DNA of 64,000 bases from Sphingomonas sp. (GCF_017304615.1 NZ_JAFKLZ010000002.1:372001-436000), one strand, 5' to 3'; counted from the stretch's first letter, positions 44,609 to 53,630 are shown. Numbers and translations: made by a program. The notes: generated by a model from the sequence alone, not told the origin.

Positions 44609-47600
44609 ATGGAGACGCGCTCGTCGTCGATCAAGCCCTGCTCAAATTCGCAGCTACTTCTGAGATCGACGACTCCGTCCGCCCCCCTTCTGGCCGCCGC
44701 TTCTGAAGAGCGAAATCAATTTCCATTTGCAGCTGGCCGCATTCACTTGCAGCTTCCGGAAATGACGGGGCGGGAAGCTGGCGGATCGCTTGCCAGGATC
44801 AGGTTTGAGGCAACCAAGGACGCGCTTTATGTCGCGAATAGCGGCAGCGCGTTCGACCAGGCCGGCGTCATTTCGATTTGCCGGCAGAATTTGAGCGCCA
44901 AGGGAGCGAGCGCTCAGGACATCAGCCTGCCTTCCTGCGCCGATGCCGATCTTGTGCCCGCAATCCAGGCGCGCCAGCTCGAACTCTACCGCATCGACCC
45001 GAACCTGCTGCTCGAGAACCGCAATGCCGAGGACGAGGCGACGCGCGACTATGCCGGCCGCTGCCTTCTCGAGCTGCTCCAGAACTCAGACGATGCGATG
45101 GCACCGGTTGGCTCCTCGCCCGCCGAACTCATCGGCGCGAAGGGGCTCGGCTTCAAGTCGGTGCTGGAGCTGACCGACAATCCGCAAATCTTTTCCGGGC
45201 CCTTCCGCTTCCAGTTCGATGTCGGGCGCTCGCGCGCCCTCCTTGCCGACCATCCCCATGCCGACCGCGTCGGCGTGTTCCGCCTGCCGCACATGCTCGA
45301 TCCCGACGCGCGCGCGGGCCAGCTGCTCCGCGCTGGCTTCTCGACCGTGATCCGGCTGCCCTTCCGCGATGCCGCGGCGCGGACGCTCGCGCTCGCTGAG
45401 CTCCGTGCGCTCGAGCCGCATTTCCTGCTGCTTGCCCAGCATCTGGAGGCCGTGGAAATCCGCCTTGAGGGGGGCGAGCGGCGGGACCTTGTGCGAAGCG
45501 GGCCGCGCGGCAGCCTGGCCGGGGCGTTGGCAACGCTTCGGGTCCGGGCGGGAAAGGAAGCATGGCGCGAGAGCCAGTGGCGGGTGTGGCGCGATGTCTG
45601 GCCGCCCGAGCATGACCGCTCCAAGCGGCTGAGCGTCGCCATCGCGCTCGAGCTTCAGGGCGGCGTGCCGGCACCGACCGCCGAGCCGCTGCCCGTGTTC
45701 GTTTTCTATCCGACCGAAGACCAGGTCGCCGCGCGCTTCCTCATCCACGGCGCCTTCGACGTCCAGGGCAACCGCAAGCATGTCCGCCAAGGCGACAATG
45801 ACACCGCCTTGCTCGACCGGATGGCGGCTTTGGCGTCGCGGATCGCGCTCGACATTCCGGCCGAGGCGACCCTGGCCGTCTTCCGCGAAATTATCGACGC
45901 AGCACCCGCGCGTAAGCAAAAGGCCGTCGACCGGCAGCTGCAGTTCCGGATCATGGGGGCACTTCGCGAAACTGCGTTTGTGCCGGTGGTGGGGCGTGCC
46001 CGCAGCAAGGAGATTCCGCGAGCCGCGCGGATCAGCGCGCCGGGTTTCGCGGCATTGCTCAGCCCGCAAAAGCGCGCGGTGGCCGAGGCGGCGATCGCCC
46101 GGCCCGAGCTCGAGCCGGGCGTCGACGTGCTGGCGAAGCTGGGCAGCACGCGGCTCGTCCAGCATGAATATGCAGCACTTCTCCAGCATGCGCGCTGCCC
46201 GACCATCGACGCCTGTATCACCGCTGCCGGCGTCATGCTGCGCACCTGCCTTACCGGACATGTCGGTGCAGCGACGCTCACCCGCCTGCACGCTGCGCCG
46301 ATCTGGCCGACTGGCGACGGGTCGGTGCGCTCGCTCAAGGACGGGCCGCCGCTGCTCCTCGAGCGGCCCGCCGACTGGCCTGCCTGGAGCGCGGCCGATG
46401 CGCTGGCGCCCGCATTCGTCGCTGCGGTATTTCCGGGCAAGGCGGTCGGCAAGGACTGGTTGCCGCTGATCGACGACGCGCTCCACCGCACGCTCGAGGC
46501 CTATCTGGACGCCTGCCTCGCGCCGACGCTCGCCGATTGGGGCGACGCCGATTGGGAGCGGCATGGCTGGCAAGCGCTCGAACGCATCGCTGACTGGGCC
46601 TCGCTCGGCGAGTTCAACGCCATGAAGCCCTATGCGCCCCCGAAGGGTGGCGAGACTGCCAGAGATGCGCTTGCGGAAGTGGCGCGAGTGCCGACACCGC
46701 GAGCCTGGGTGCCTGCGCGCCACAGCTTTGCCCGCACCGAGCTCGGCGCGCCGGCCTGTTTCGGCCGCTTTTACAAGGAGGTGCCGGGCCGATATCTGTG
46801 CAGTTTTCCGAGCGAGGCGCGCCAGCGTTTCTCCCGCGAGACCTGGCGCGCGCTGCTGCGCTATCTCGGTGTCTCCTGGGAGCCTAAGATCTGGGCATTC
46901 GATGATGACATCGGTGCCGAGCTCGGCGCGCCAAACGAGCGGGACTTCTGGCACGCCCAGACCGAGACGCTGCGCTATCGCGGCCAGGACTGGTATCTCG
47001 AGGCCTTTCCCGAATGCCTCGGCGACGACGTGCCGGCCAGCTCGCTGATGACGATGGTCGAGGACGTCCAGCGCGCCGCCGAGAGCCTGGAAGGCGCCTA
47101 TTACAAGCAATCCAACTCGACGACGGCCCATCAGCCAAGGCCGTTCAAGTCGTTCGTACAATTCCAGCTGCGCCGCACCGCCTTCCTGCCGGTCCGCCCA
47201 AACATCTTCGGTACGGCTCATGCGGTCGGCAGCAAGGCCTATTGGCCGAGGCGCGGCATCCCCGGCGTCACGCAAAATCTCGATCTCCTCGGCATCAAGG
47301 AGCCGCGCCGCGCCCAGCTGCGAAACAGTGTCGGGAAGGCGCTTGCCATCCGCAGCGAGCTTCCCACCGGCTGGGACGAATGGATGGAATGGAACAAGGC
47401 GCTGGTGACCGCCGCAAGGGAGAACCGGGTTCCCGGCGGCGCGCGCACAGCCCGCGTCTTTTACGAGGCGCTGCTCGACATGCGCTTCACCCATTGCGGC
47501 AATCCTCCCGACACGCTCGTGTGCGTGACTGCAGGGGCCGACGGAGGGCTGGAAGCGGTGCCCCGCGCCCAGGCGGCGTGGATCGACAAGCCGGCGCTCG

Positions 47601-48940
47601 CGGCACCCGAGATTCTCGACGCGCTCGCCCAGGCGGGCCTTCGCTATTTGCCGCCGCTTCTGGACCGTGGCGCCAGCGCGCCAGAGCGATTGAAGACGCC
47701 GCGTGCCTCGGCGCTGGTCCGGATTACTCCGGACTATAGCCCCGCGGACGGGTCAACTCGCCGCTATGAGAAGTTGCTGCAATCGCGCTGGCGGGCAATC
47801 GCGGTGCAATGCGAGGCCAAGCGTGTCCGTCCGCCCGCCGTCCCGAAATTGCGGATGGTGAACGGTCTCACTCTGTCGATCGGGCTTGGCGAAACGCCGG
47901 TTACCCAGATCAGCGCCTCCAACTTCCTCGAAGGCGATGTCTGGCTCATCGATCTGACCAACGTCACCGACGGTCTGGCGAGCGCCCTCGCCGAAGGCGT
48001 GGGGCATGGGGCAGATCTCCGCTATCGCTTTGCCGCCATCCTCAGGGCCAGGAACCGCGACGAGGTCATACGAGCGCTACTCGAAGACGGCATTCCGCCC
48101 TACCAGCTCGCCGCAGTGCGCCTGGAGGATGATCCTGAGCTTGATGAAGAGGAACCGGAATCGGCCGCTCCATCGGACGACGGCAGGAAGGAGGCGGATG
48201 GCGGCGGGACCGAGCCGCCCGCACCGCCACCACCACCTCCTCCTCCACCGCCGCCTCCTCCGCCATCGCCCGGCCAGACCGCCGATCCGTCCCGGCGTCT
48301 CGGCGCGACTTATTACGCCTCCGGGGATCTCTCCAATCGTCCGCTGTATGATCCTGAGCCGGGCCAGGGCGGCGGTGGCGGCGGCGGCAATGGGAATTCC
48401 TGGTCCCAACGCCAGCAAGAGCTCGGTGCCGATGGCGAGGCCTGGCTGGCAGCGCGCGTCGCAGCCACTGCACCCTCTGGCACGACGATTGAACGCAATG
48501 CCCGCGACGCGCTGAACGGGGAAAGCGACATCGTGGTCAACCGCCCTGACGGTGCCTGGCATGTCGAGGTAAAGACGCTCGCCACCGAACGAATCTATTG
48601 GTCCGATCTCGAGCGCGGCAAGGCGGAGCGCAATCGCACTCGCTACGCGATGTGCCTGCTCGTACCCTTCGCCTACACTTACCGGCTCTTCTGGAGCTGG
48701 GACCCGCTTCAGGACCTGCTCCCTTGCGAGCGGCGCATGCAGTATCAATGGGCGACCGAACATCCTGGGCCCAGATTGGCTGCCGGCAGCTGGGCCCCGG
48801 TGAACGGTGTGCCGACACCAGAGCGGCTGCCAGACCGCGCCACCGCGGTGATCCGGATCCAGACCGCGCACCTCGCGTCGCTCGCGCCGGACGACTATAC
48901 ACTCGCGGGATTGTGGGCACGGCTGGCAGCGGCGGGATGA
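44609..48940 (+). CDS. GHKL (sacsin/Hsp90-like) ATPase with C-terminal DUF3883 nuclease-like domain
   Basis: A 1443-residue protein. GHKL motifs are the N-box LLELLQNSDDA near 153-163 and the G2 motif GAKGLGFKSV near 177-186, but the strand-loop that normally lies between them, DALYVANSGSAF, comes earlier, near residues 71-82. A Pro-run linker around 1204-1225 leads to a DUF3883 domain whose ESDIVV and HVEVKTLA (about 1303-1322) resemble a PD-(D/E)xK nuclease core. The first 30 or so residues are Ser-rich and may not be translated; ATG 44762 is an alternative. Context suggests a defence effector. Confidence 0.7.
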   Translation: METRSSSIKPCSNSQLLLRSTTPSAPLLAAASEERNQFPFAAGRIHLQLPEMTGREAGGSLARIRFEATKDALYVANSGSAFDQAGVISICRQNLSAKGASAQDISLPSCADADLVPAIQARQLELYRIDPNLLLENRNAEDEATRDYAGRCLLELLQNSDDAMAPVGSSPAELIGAKGLGFKSVLELTDNPQIFSGPFRFQFDVGRSRALLADHPHADRVGVFRLPHMLDPDARAGQLLRAGFSTVIRLPFRDAAARTLALAELRALEPHFLLLAQHLEAVEIRLEGGERRDLVRSGPRGSLAGALATLRVRAGKEAWRESQWRVWRDVWPPEHDRSKRLSVAIALELQGGVPAPTAEPLPVFVFYPTEDQVAARFLIHGAFDVQGNRKHVRQGDNDTALLDRMAALASRIALDIPAEATLAVFREIIDAAPARKQKAVDRQLQFRIMGALRETAFVPVVGRARSKEIPRAARISAPGFAALLSPQKRAVAEAAIARPELEPGVDVLAKLGSTRLVQHEYAALLQHARCPTIDACITAAGVMLRTCLTGHVGAATLTRLHAAPIWPTGDGSVRSLKDGPPLLLERPADWPAWSAADALAPAFVAAVFPGKAVGKDWLPLIDDALHRTLEAYLDACLAPTLADWGDADWERHGWQALERIADWASLGEFNAMKPYAPPKGGETARDALAEVARVPTPRAWVPARHSFARTELGAPACFGRFYKEVPGRYLCSFPSEARQRFSRETWRALLRYLGVSWEPKIWAFDDDIGAELGAPNERDFWHAQTETLRYRGQDWYLEAFPECLGDDVPASSLMTMVEDVQRAAESLEGAYYKQSNSTTAHQPRPFKSFVQFQLRRTAFLPVRPNIFGTAHAVGSKAYWPRRGIPGVTQNLDLLGIKEPRRAQLRNSVGKALAIRSELPTGWDEWMEWNKALVTAARENRVPGGARTARVFYEALLDMRFTHCGNPPDTLVCVTAGADGGLEAVPRAQAAWIDKPALAAPEILDALAQAGLRYLPPLLDRGASAPERLKTPRASALVRITPDYSPADGSTRRYEKLLQSRWRAIAVQCEAKRVRPPAVPKLRMVNGLTLSIGLGETPVTQISASNFLEGDVWLIDLTNVTDGLASALAEGVGHGADLRYRFAAILRARNRDEVIRALLEDGIPPYQLAAVRLEDDPELDEEEPESAAPSDDGRKEADGGGTEPPAPPPPPPPPPPPPPPSPGQTADPSRRLGATYYASGDLSNRPLYDPEPGQGGGGGGGNGNSWSQRQQELGADGEAWLAARVAATAPSGTTIERNARDALNGESDIVVNRPDGAWHVEVKTLATERIYWSDLERGKAERNRTRYAMCLLVPFAYTYRLFWSWDPLQDLLPCERRMQYQWATEHPGPRLAAGSWAPVNGVPTPERLPDRATAVIRIQTAHLASLAPDDYTLAGLWARLAAAG

Positions 48941-48946
48941 AATCCT

Positions 48947-49492
48947 CTAAGCCAGCGCCTTCCGGAGATCGATCGATCCGTCAGATCCAAGACGGAAGAA
49001 GTACGACAACGGTCGGCCGGCGATGTCGTCGAGAAGGTCAACTGACATCGAGGCTGCCGGACCGAAGTCGATGGGATTGTCGAGGACGCGCGGCTTCACC
49101 TCCGCGTCGGTCGCGACATGCGCGATGTACGAATTGCGGTGCGCGACTTTGAGGCCGTTCACAATCTGGCGGAAGGCCTTCACCTTTCGGTCGAGGTCCT
49201 TCGTTCGCTCAGGACCAAGCCCCTCTCGCTTCAGAGCGCCGAAGAGGGTCTGAAAGGATCGATTGGTTTTCCCGTCGTCGTCGAGAGCTGCCAGCCGAGA
49301 GACGATATCGCGGCTCGCGCTCTCAAGGAGGATTGCCTCCACCTGGAACTCCTCGCGCGACATCTCGCGCATGCGCTCAAAGCGCATCCGGGTGACGTAA
49401 GAGTATATCGTGATTAGCAGCCATAGGATGTCCTGTTGAAGACCCGCCTGGATCTTTTTGGAAGAAGATATAGCGCGGGCCATGCCGCGCAT
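48947..49492 (-). CDS. HEPN-like hypothetical protein
   Basis: A 181-residue, largely helical protein. The segment VEAILLESASRDIVSRLAAL and the later VAHRNSYIAHVA contain an R-N-x4-H arrangement, the signature of HEPN-fold ribonucleases found in many toxins and abortive-infection proteins. The gene is convergent with the GHKL gene, their stops six bases apart. No antitoxin-like partner such as an MNT nucleotidyltransferase is adjacent. The frame may be a 3' fragment of a longer frameshifted gene that begins near 49638. Confidence 0.5.
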   Translation of the reverse strand: MRGMARAISSSKKIQAGLQQDILWLLITIYSYVTRMRFERMREMSREEFQVEAILLESASRDIVSRLAALDDDGKTNRSFQTLFGALKREGLGPERTKDLDRKVKAFRQIVNGLKVAHRNSYIAHVATDAEVKPRVLDNPIDFGPAASMSVDLLDDIAGRPLSYFFRLGSDGSIDLRKALA

Positions 49493-49638
49493 GTAGGTGT
49501 CGGATCAGCAAAGACAATGTATACGAGAATGACTTCAACCCCAGCAGGCAGACCCGTCAGGCTCAACAAGACACGCCAGCGCCCTAACACCGCCAGGCGG
49601 CCGTTGATGCCTTTCACATTATAGGTCACGGTCTTCAC
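49414..49638 (-). CDS. Small hypothetical ORF, possible 5' part of the HEPN-like gene
   Basis: A 74-residue frame starting MKTVTYNVKGINGRLAVLGR with a hydrophobic stretch LLSLTGLPAGVEVILVYIVF. Its last 25 residues overlap the HEPN-like gene in another frame and look like a shadow. A one-base change near 49495 would join FADPTPT directly to YMRGMARAISSSK of the HEPN frame. It may be the original start of that gene, or no gene at all. I see nothing else in 49639-49686. Confidence 0.3.
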   Translation of the reverse strand: MKTVTYNVKGINGRLAVLGRWRVLLSLTGLPAGVEVILVYIVFADPTPTCAAWPALYLLPKRSRRVFNRTSYGC

Positions 49639-49686
49639 CGCCCAAGAAGTGCGTTGATGGCAGACTCGTTCCGGCCGAGCCCAGCT

Positions 49687-51651
49687 TCAGGAAATCGTCG
49701 GGCCGGATCGACCGCGCCCGAACTGCCAGTCGATCCCTGCCGCACGCAGGATGCCCGACGCCGTCTTCCCGATGTTGCGTTCGAGTACCTTGCGCCACGG
49801 GACCAACGTGAAGTCCCGCGATCGCTCGACGACAGCGAAACTCCCGCCTTCAAGATCCAGCCGTCGGGCGATCTTGCCCTCAATCCGCTCGCCGATCCGG
49901 GCCGGCTTAAACCGTTTCCCGATATCGTCGCCGATCCGCTCGCCGGCGTGTTGCAATTCACGCTGGCGCAGCGTGTCCAACGCGCCGTCTCGATATCGAA
50001 ACGCGGACCGCTCGCCGTCCGCCAACTGCTGCTCGATCAGCCATTGCCGCCGCGCTGCCAAGGCAGTGCGTACGTCGCGCCCGTAGCCAACATCGCGGAC
50101 AGCCCCGTGACCGCCCTCGGCAAGCTCCCGATCGAGCCAGGTCGGCGCGTCCTTTCCGGCAAGTTCGGCGACCGGCGACTGCGAAAGGACCGACAGCATC
50201 ACGGGCCGGTCGCGCTGCTGGCGCTGGGCCAATGCTTCCGCGCGAGCGAGGTGGTCGTCGGGGATCGACCAACTGCCGTCGGCCAGGCGCTCGGGACCGG
50301 CACGTTCCCGCCGCATCGCCTCGAGCCGGCGGACATGGCTCGCCGCAAAGGTCTCGCTGGCGTTGGGGTCGTGACGAAGGTGGAGATCGACCGAATAATG
50401 GCCGCCATTGGCGCGCGCCACCGCATCGACGGTGCGATCGGCCTGCGTCGCCTCGATCCGCGACGGCGTGATCCGCACTGTCCCACTTCCCGGTACGGCC
50501 GGCGTGGCGTCGCCCCGGCCGATATCGACATAATGGACCCGGCCATCGACGCCGTCGATCATCAAATAGTGCCGGTCGCGATGCTCGTCCGAGAAGCCGC
50601 GGCTAATCACGCGTCCCACCAGCGGCTCGCGCAGGTCGCTCGACACCACCTGCTCGACGCCCGCCCGGTCGAGACGCCGCGCGGTCAGTTCGCGCTGCAT
50701 GAGCCGAATAACATCGCCGCGCTCACCCATCCGGCGCAGCGTGTCCTCCAACCCTTCGGCGAGCCGGTAGCGGCCACCGCCGACATCCTCGGCCAGGTCC
50801 ATCGCCTTGAGCTTGCGCAGCCTCCCAGCCGCGACCGATTGCTGGAACGGATCGTTGTCCGTCGCCGCCACGGTACGATCGACATCCATGCGACGAAGCA
50901 GGCGCCGGTCGATCGCGGTCAATCGATCCTGGTCGACATCACGACGAAGCCGCGCCTCGATCTCCTGGTCGGTGCGTGGTCCCAGGTCGAGCGTCACCAG
51001 TTCGGACGCGCGCTCGCGCAGCCCGTGTGCAATATACTCGCGCGCGATGATGAGGTTGTCGCCACGGTCATCGACGCCGCGCAGCACGACATGGGTGTGC
51101 GGGCGCTCGGTGTTGAAGTGGTCGACGGCGACCCAATCGAGCCTGGTGCCCAGGTCCTGTTCGACCTGCGTCATCAGCCGCCGGACATAGGGCTTGAGGT
51201 CGGGATATTCGGCCCCGTCTTCGGCCGAGACGATGAAGCGAAATTGATGCCGGTCGCCGGCGGTGCGCTTGAGGAAATCGTTGCCGTCGGCGCGGTCCTC
51301 CTGCGGACCATATAGTTCGCCCGGCAATCCCTCGCGCGTAACCCCGTCGCGCTGGATGTAGCGCATGTGCGCACGCGCGACCTGGCCGGCCTTTCCCTGC
51401 AGGCGGATGAGGCTCGCCTTAACCACCGCCCGGCGACCGCGATATCCGGCCAGCCGATCCCGGCTCGAAAGCAAGCGGCCGATGCTCGCCCCGCGCCCGA
51501 TTCGGCTGCCGTCGAAGCGGGGGGCGCGGACGCCGGTCTTGGTGCCGGCGAGTCGAGCGGCGGCGAGGATGCGACCGCCGTATTTGACGACCTTCTTGCC
51601 ATCCTTGGGTCGCTTGCGGCCGAGCTTGGGCGTGAAGTCGTCGTCAGGCAT
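49687..51651 (-). CDS. Relaxase/mobilization protein, DUF3363 (RlxS-like)
   Basis: A 654-residue relaxase. After a basic N terminus (KLGRKRPKDGKKVVKYGG) come VAVDHFNTERPHTHVVLRG, which holds the metal-binding HTH histidines, and a long C-terminal region with DUF3363-like features (AREYIAHGLRERASELVTLD). A catalytic Tyr may be the one in HMRYIQRDG. It would nick the island at an origin of transfer and lead the strand to a recipient. The ATG at 51651 overlaps the phosphatase stop by eight bases, the pairing common in alphaproteobacterial integrative elements. Confidence 0.85.
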   Translation of the reverse strand: MPDDDFTPKLGRKRPKDGKKVVKYGGRILAAARLAGTKTGVRAPRFDGSRIGRGASIGRLLSSRDRLAGYRGRRAVVKASLIRLQGKAGQVARAHMRYIQRDGVTREGLPGELYGPQEDRADGNDFLKRTAGDRHQFRFIVSAEDGAEYPDLKPYVRRLMTQVEQDLGTRLDWVAVDHFNTERPHTHVVLRGVDDRGDNLIIAREYIAHGLRERASELVTLDLGPRTDQEIEARLRRDVDQDRLTAIDRRLLRRMDVDRTVAATDNDPFQQSVAAGRLRKLKAMDLAEDVGGGRYRLAEGLEDTLRRMGERGDVIRLMQRELTARRLDRAGVEQVVSSDLREPLVGRVISRGFSDEHRDRHYLMIDGVDGRVHYVDIGRGDATPAVPGSGTVRITPSRIEATQADRTVDAVARANGGHYSVDLHLRHDPNASETFAASHVRRLEAMRRERAGPERLADGSWSIPDDHLARAEALAQRQQRDRPVMLSVLSQSPVAELAGKDAPTWLDRELAEGGHGAVRDVGYGRDVRTALAARRQWLIEQQLADGERSAFRYRDGALDTLRQRELQHAGERIGDDIGKRFKPARIGERIEGKIARRLDLEGGSFAVVERSRDFTLVPWRKVLERNIGKTASGILRAAGIDWQFGRGRSGPTIS

Positions 51652-52303
51652 GGCACCACGCCTGGGTCTCGCGATTTCGGGGCAATGGCGGATTTCCGCC
51701 ATTTCCTACATGACTATCTCGCGCGGCGTAGAGTTCGGGGCGGGTCCGGGCAAAGTGCAGTCGCGCCGCGCGGGCTTCGGCAAGGCCCGGTGCGGAGGCC
51801 TCCCATGCCGCTACTGCCTCGCAGAGCCTGCCTGATCGCTCGAGCAGCCTGTCGGCGAGCGCGACCACGACAAGGTTCGGCGTGACCTCGGGCCGAACCG
51901 CCAGCAGCCGGTCCAGCGCCTGCGCCTCGTTCCCGGGGCCAAGCCGGTCGGCTAGGACGGCCAGTGCAATCCCCGCGGAGCGCCCCACGCCGTGGAAGCA
52001 ATGCACCAGCATCGAGCGATCGGCCCAAGACCGCGCGAAGATGATCGCCCGTTCGACGTCTTCCAGCGTCGCCACGCGGATGCCGAGGCTATCCGTGTCA
52101 ACGTCTTCGAACTGGAGGACGAGATGCGCTCGGCCCGGATCGGGCGCGAACCGGAGTCGCAGGTTCGGCCGGGCACCCGGTTCCTCGATCGTGATTACGG
52201 CGTCGAACTTGCGCTTGTGTCGCTTGGCCTGCGGCAGGCTTCCGACAGCCACGCCGCCGGGCTCGGGTGAAGCGAGCGGAGTTGGCTTGATGTATTTCGA
52301 CAT
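51644..52303 (-). CDS. Tyrosine/dual-specificity protein phosphatase family protein
   Basis: A 219-residue protein with the CX5R signature in VHCFHGVGRSAG and an aspartate-rich upstream segment (FEDVDTDSLG) that may contain the general acid. Such small phosphatases are regularly found directly upstream of DUF3363 relaxases; what they dephosphorylate is not known. The reading frame overlaps the relaxase gene by eight bases, so the pair is cotranslated. Confidence 0.82.
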   Translation of the reverse strand: MSKYIKPTPLASPEPGGVAVGSLPQAKRHKRKFDAVITIEEPGARPNLRLRFAPDPGRAHLVLQFEDVDTDSLGIRVATLEDVERAIIFARSWADRSMLVHCFHGVGRSAGIALAVLADRLGPGNEAQALDRLLAVRPEVTPNLVVVALADRLLERSGRLCEAVAAWEASAPGLAEARAARLHFARTRPELYAARDSHVGNGGNPPLPRNRETQAWCHA

Positions 52304-52357
52304 GGTTCGTGCTCACGGGGTTTAGTTCAGAGCAAAGACAACCACCGCACCGCTTTT

Positions 52358-52395
52358 GGGAACGTGCCGGTCCAGTTCGGTACCGACACGTTCCC
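52358..52395. repeat. Long inverted repeat between phosphatase and integrase genes
   Basis: GGGAACGTG (52358-52366) and CACGTTCCC (52387-52395) are perfect 9-bp arms, with a further GGT/ACC pair inside. The T run lies on the wrong side for a terminator of the minus-strand integrase gene. Being in the only gap near the relaxase operon, it is a candidate origin-of-transfer hairpin or an operator. Confidence 0.45.
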
Positions 52396-52403
52396 TGCCA
52401 GCG

Positions 52404-53630
52404 TCAGGCGCGGCGCGCCGCCGGGAAGACCGGGCGGAGGATCTTTCCACCATCGCGCAGTTGATCGAGATAGTCAGACCAGCGCTGCATCATGACGACG
52501 CGCTCATCCCAATATTCGCCACGGGCATAGGCGCGCCGGACCTGGTTGGTATCGACGTGGGCGAGCTGGCGTTCGATCGCGTCGGGGTTCCACTCGCCCA
52601 TCTCGTTGAGCAGCGTTGCGGCCATCGCCCGGAAGCCGTGCGCGGTCATCTGGTCGGTCGTGTAGCCGAGCTTGCGCAGGCCTTGGTTGACGGCGTTCTC
52701 CGACATCGCCTTGCGCGGCTTGCCGAGGCACGGGAACAGATACTTCCACCAGTGCGTGTGCTCGTGAAGTTCCTTGAGCATCTCGATCACTTGGCGTGAC
52801 AACGGCACCCGGTGCGGCCGGCGCATTTTCATCCGTTCCGCTGGGATGAACCAGATAGCCTCTTCGAAGTCGATGTCCGTCCACTCGGCCTGTCGGAGTT
52901 CGCCGGGACGAAGCAGCACATGCGGCGATAGGCGCATCGCCATGACGGTCACCTTGTGCCCCGTGTAGCCATCGATCGCCCGGAGCAGCGCACCGACTTC
53001 GGATGGCCGGGTGATGGCTGCGAAGTGCTTGACCTTGGGCACGGCGATCGCGCCGCGAAGGTCAGCCGCGACGTCCTTGTCGCATCGCACGGTTGCCACG
53101 CCATAGCGAAACACCCGGCTGAGCACGCTGCGCATGCGCCGCGCGCTTTCATAGGCGCCCGTCGCCTCGACCTTTCGTAGCACAGCGAGGGCTTCATGCG
53201 GAGTGATCTGCGCGATCGGGATGGTGCCGATCAGCGGATATGCCTTGGCGAGAAGCCAGCGGATCTTGTCGACGGTCACCGGCGCCAAACCGTCGCGCTC
53301 GCATTTGATGAGCCATTCCTCGGCGACCGCCTGGAAAGTGTTGGCAGCGGCATATTTCGCGGCGATCCGCGCGCGCTTCTTCTCAAGCGCCGGGTCGATC
53401 CCCTCCGCGATCTTCTTCTTGGCCTCGTCGCGCCGCGCCCGTGCCTCGGCGAGGCTAATGGTTGGCCAGCCCCCGAGATGAAGCTTCTTTTGCTTGTCCA
53501 GGAAACGGTAGTTGAAGCGCCACAGCTTCGAGCCGTTGGGCTGGATGACGAGATAGAGGTTTTGAGAATCGGAAAGGTTCCAGGCCTTCGCTCTCGGCTT
53601 GGCCGCATTGATCTGGATGTAGGTCAGCAT
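52404..53630 (-). CDS. int: Tyrosine-type site-specific integrase (P4 family)
   Basis: A 408-residue integrase with an N-terminal DUF4102 arm-binding domain (SDSQNLYLVIQPNGSKLWRF, LGGWPTISLAEAR), a SAM-like core-binding domain and a C-terminal catalytic domain: the Arg in LLRPGELRQAEW, HGFRAMAATLL, then QLAHVDTNQVRRAYAR with the nucleophilic Tyr. It recombines the island with the tRNA-Leu 3' end. The start ATG at 53630 gives the usual MLTYIQINAAKP; the longer frame to 53699 runs into the attachment region. It is transcribed away from the tRNA, the usual arrangement. Confidence 0.93.
   Translation of the reverse strand: MLTYIQINAAKPRAKAWNLSDSQNLYLVIQPNGSKLWRFNYRFLDKQKKLHLGGWPTISLAEARARRDEAKKKIAEGIDPALEKKRARIAAKYAAANTFQAVAEEWLIKCERDGLAPVTVDKIRWLLAKAYPLIGTIPIAQITPHEALAVLRKVEATGAYESARRMRSVLSRVFRYGVATVRCDKDVAADLRGAIAVPKVKHFAAITRPSEVGALLRAIDGYTGHKVTVMAMRLSPHVLLRPGELRQAEWTDIDFEEAIWFIPAERMKMRRPHRVPLSRQVIEMLKELHEHTHWWKYLFPCLGKPRKAMSENAVNQGLRKLGYTTDQMTAHGFRAMAATLLNEMGEWNPDAIERQLAHVDTNQVRRAYARGEYWDERVVMMQRWSDYLDQLRDGGKILRPVFPAARRA

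Noticed and set aside
45086-47494. An 802-codon minus-strand frame inside the GHKL gene
   Set aside because: The plus-strand frame has GHKL and DUF3883 motifs; the opposite frame has none and mirrors the GC3 pattern.
44609-48940. SspE
   Set aside because: SspE is a DUF262/DUF1524 protein of roughly 700-800 residues; this protein is twice as long with GHKL and DUF3883 domains.
52358-52395. Rho-independent terminator of the integrase gene
   Set aside because: On the integrase strand the hairpin is followed by AAAAGCGG rather than a T run, so the orientation is wrong.
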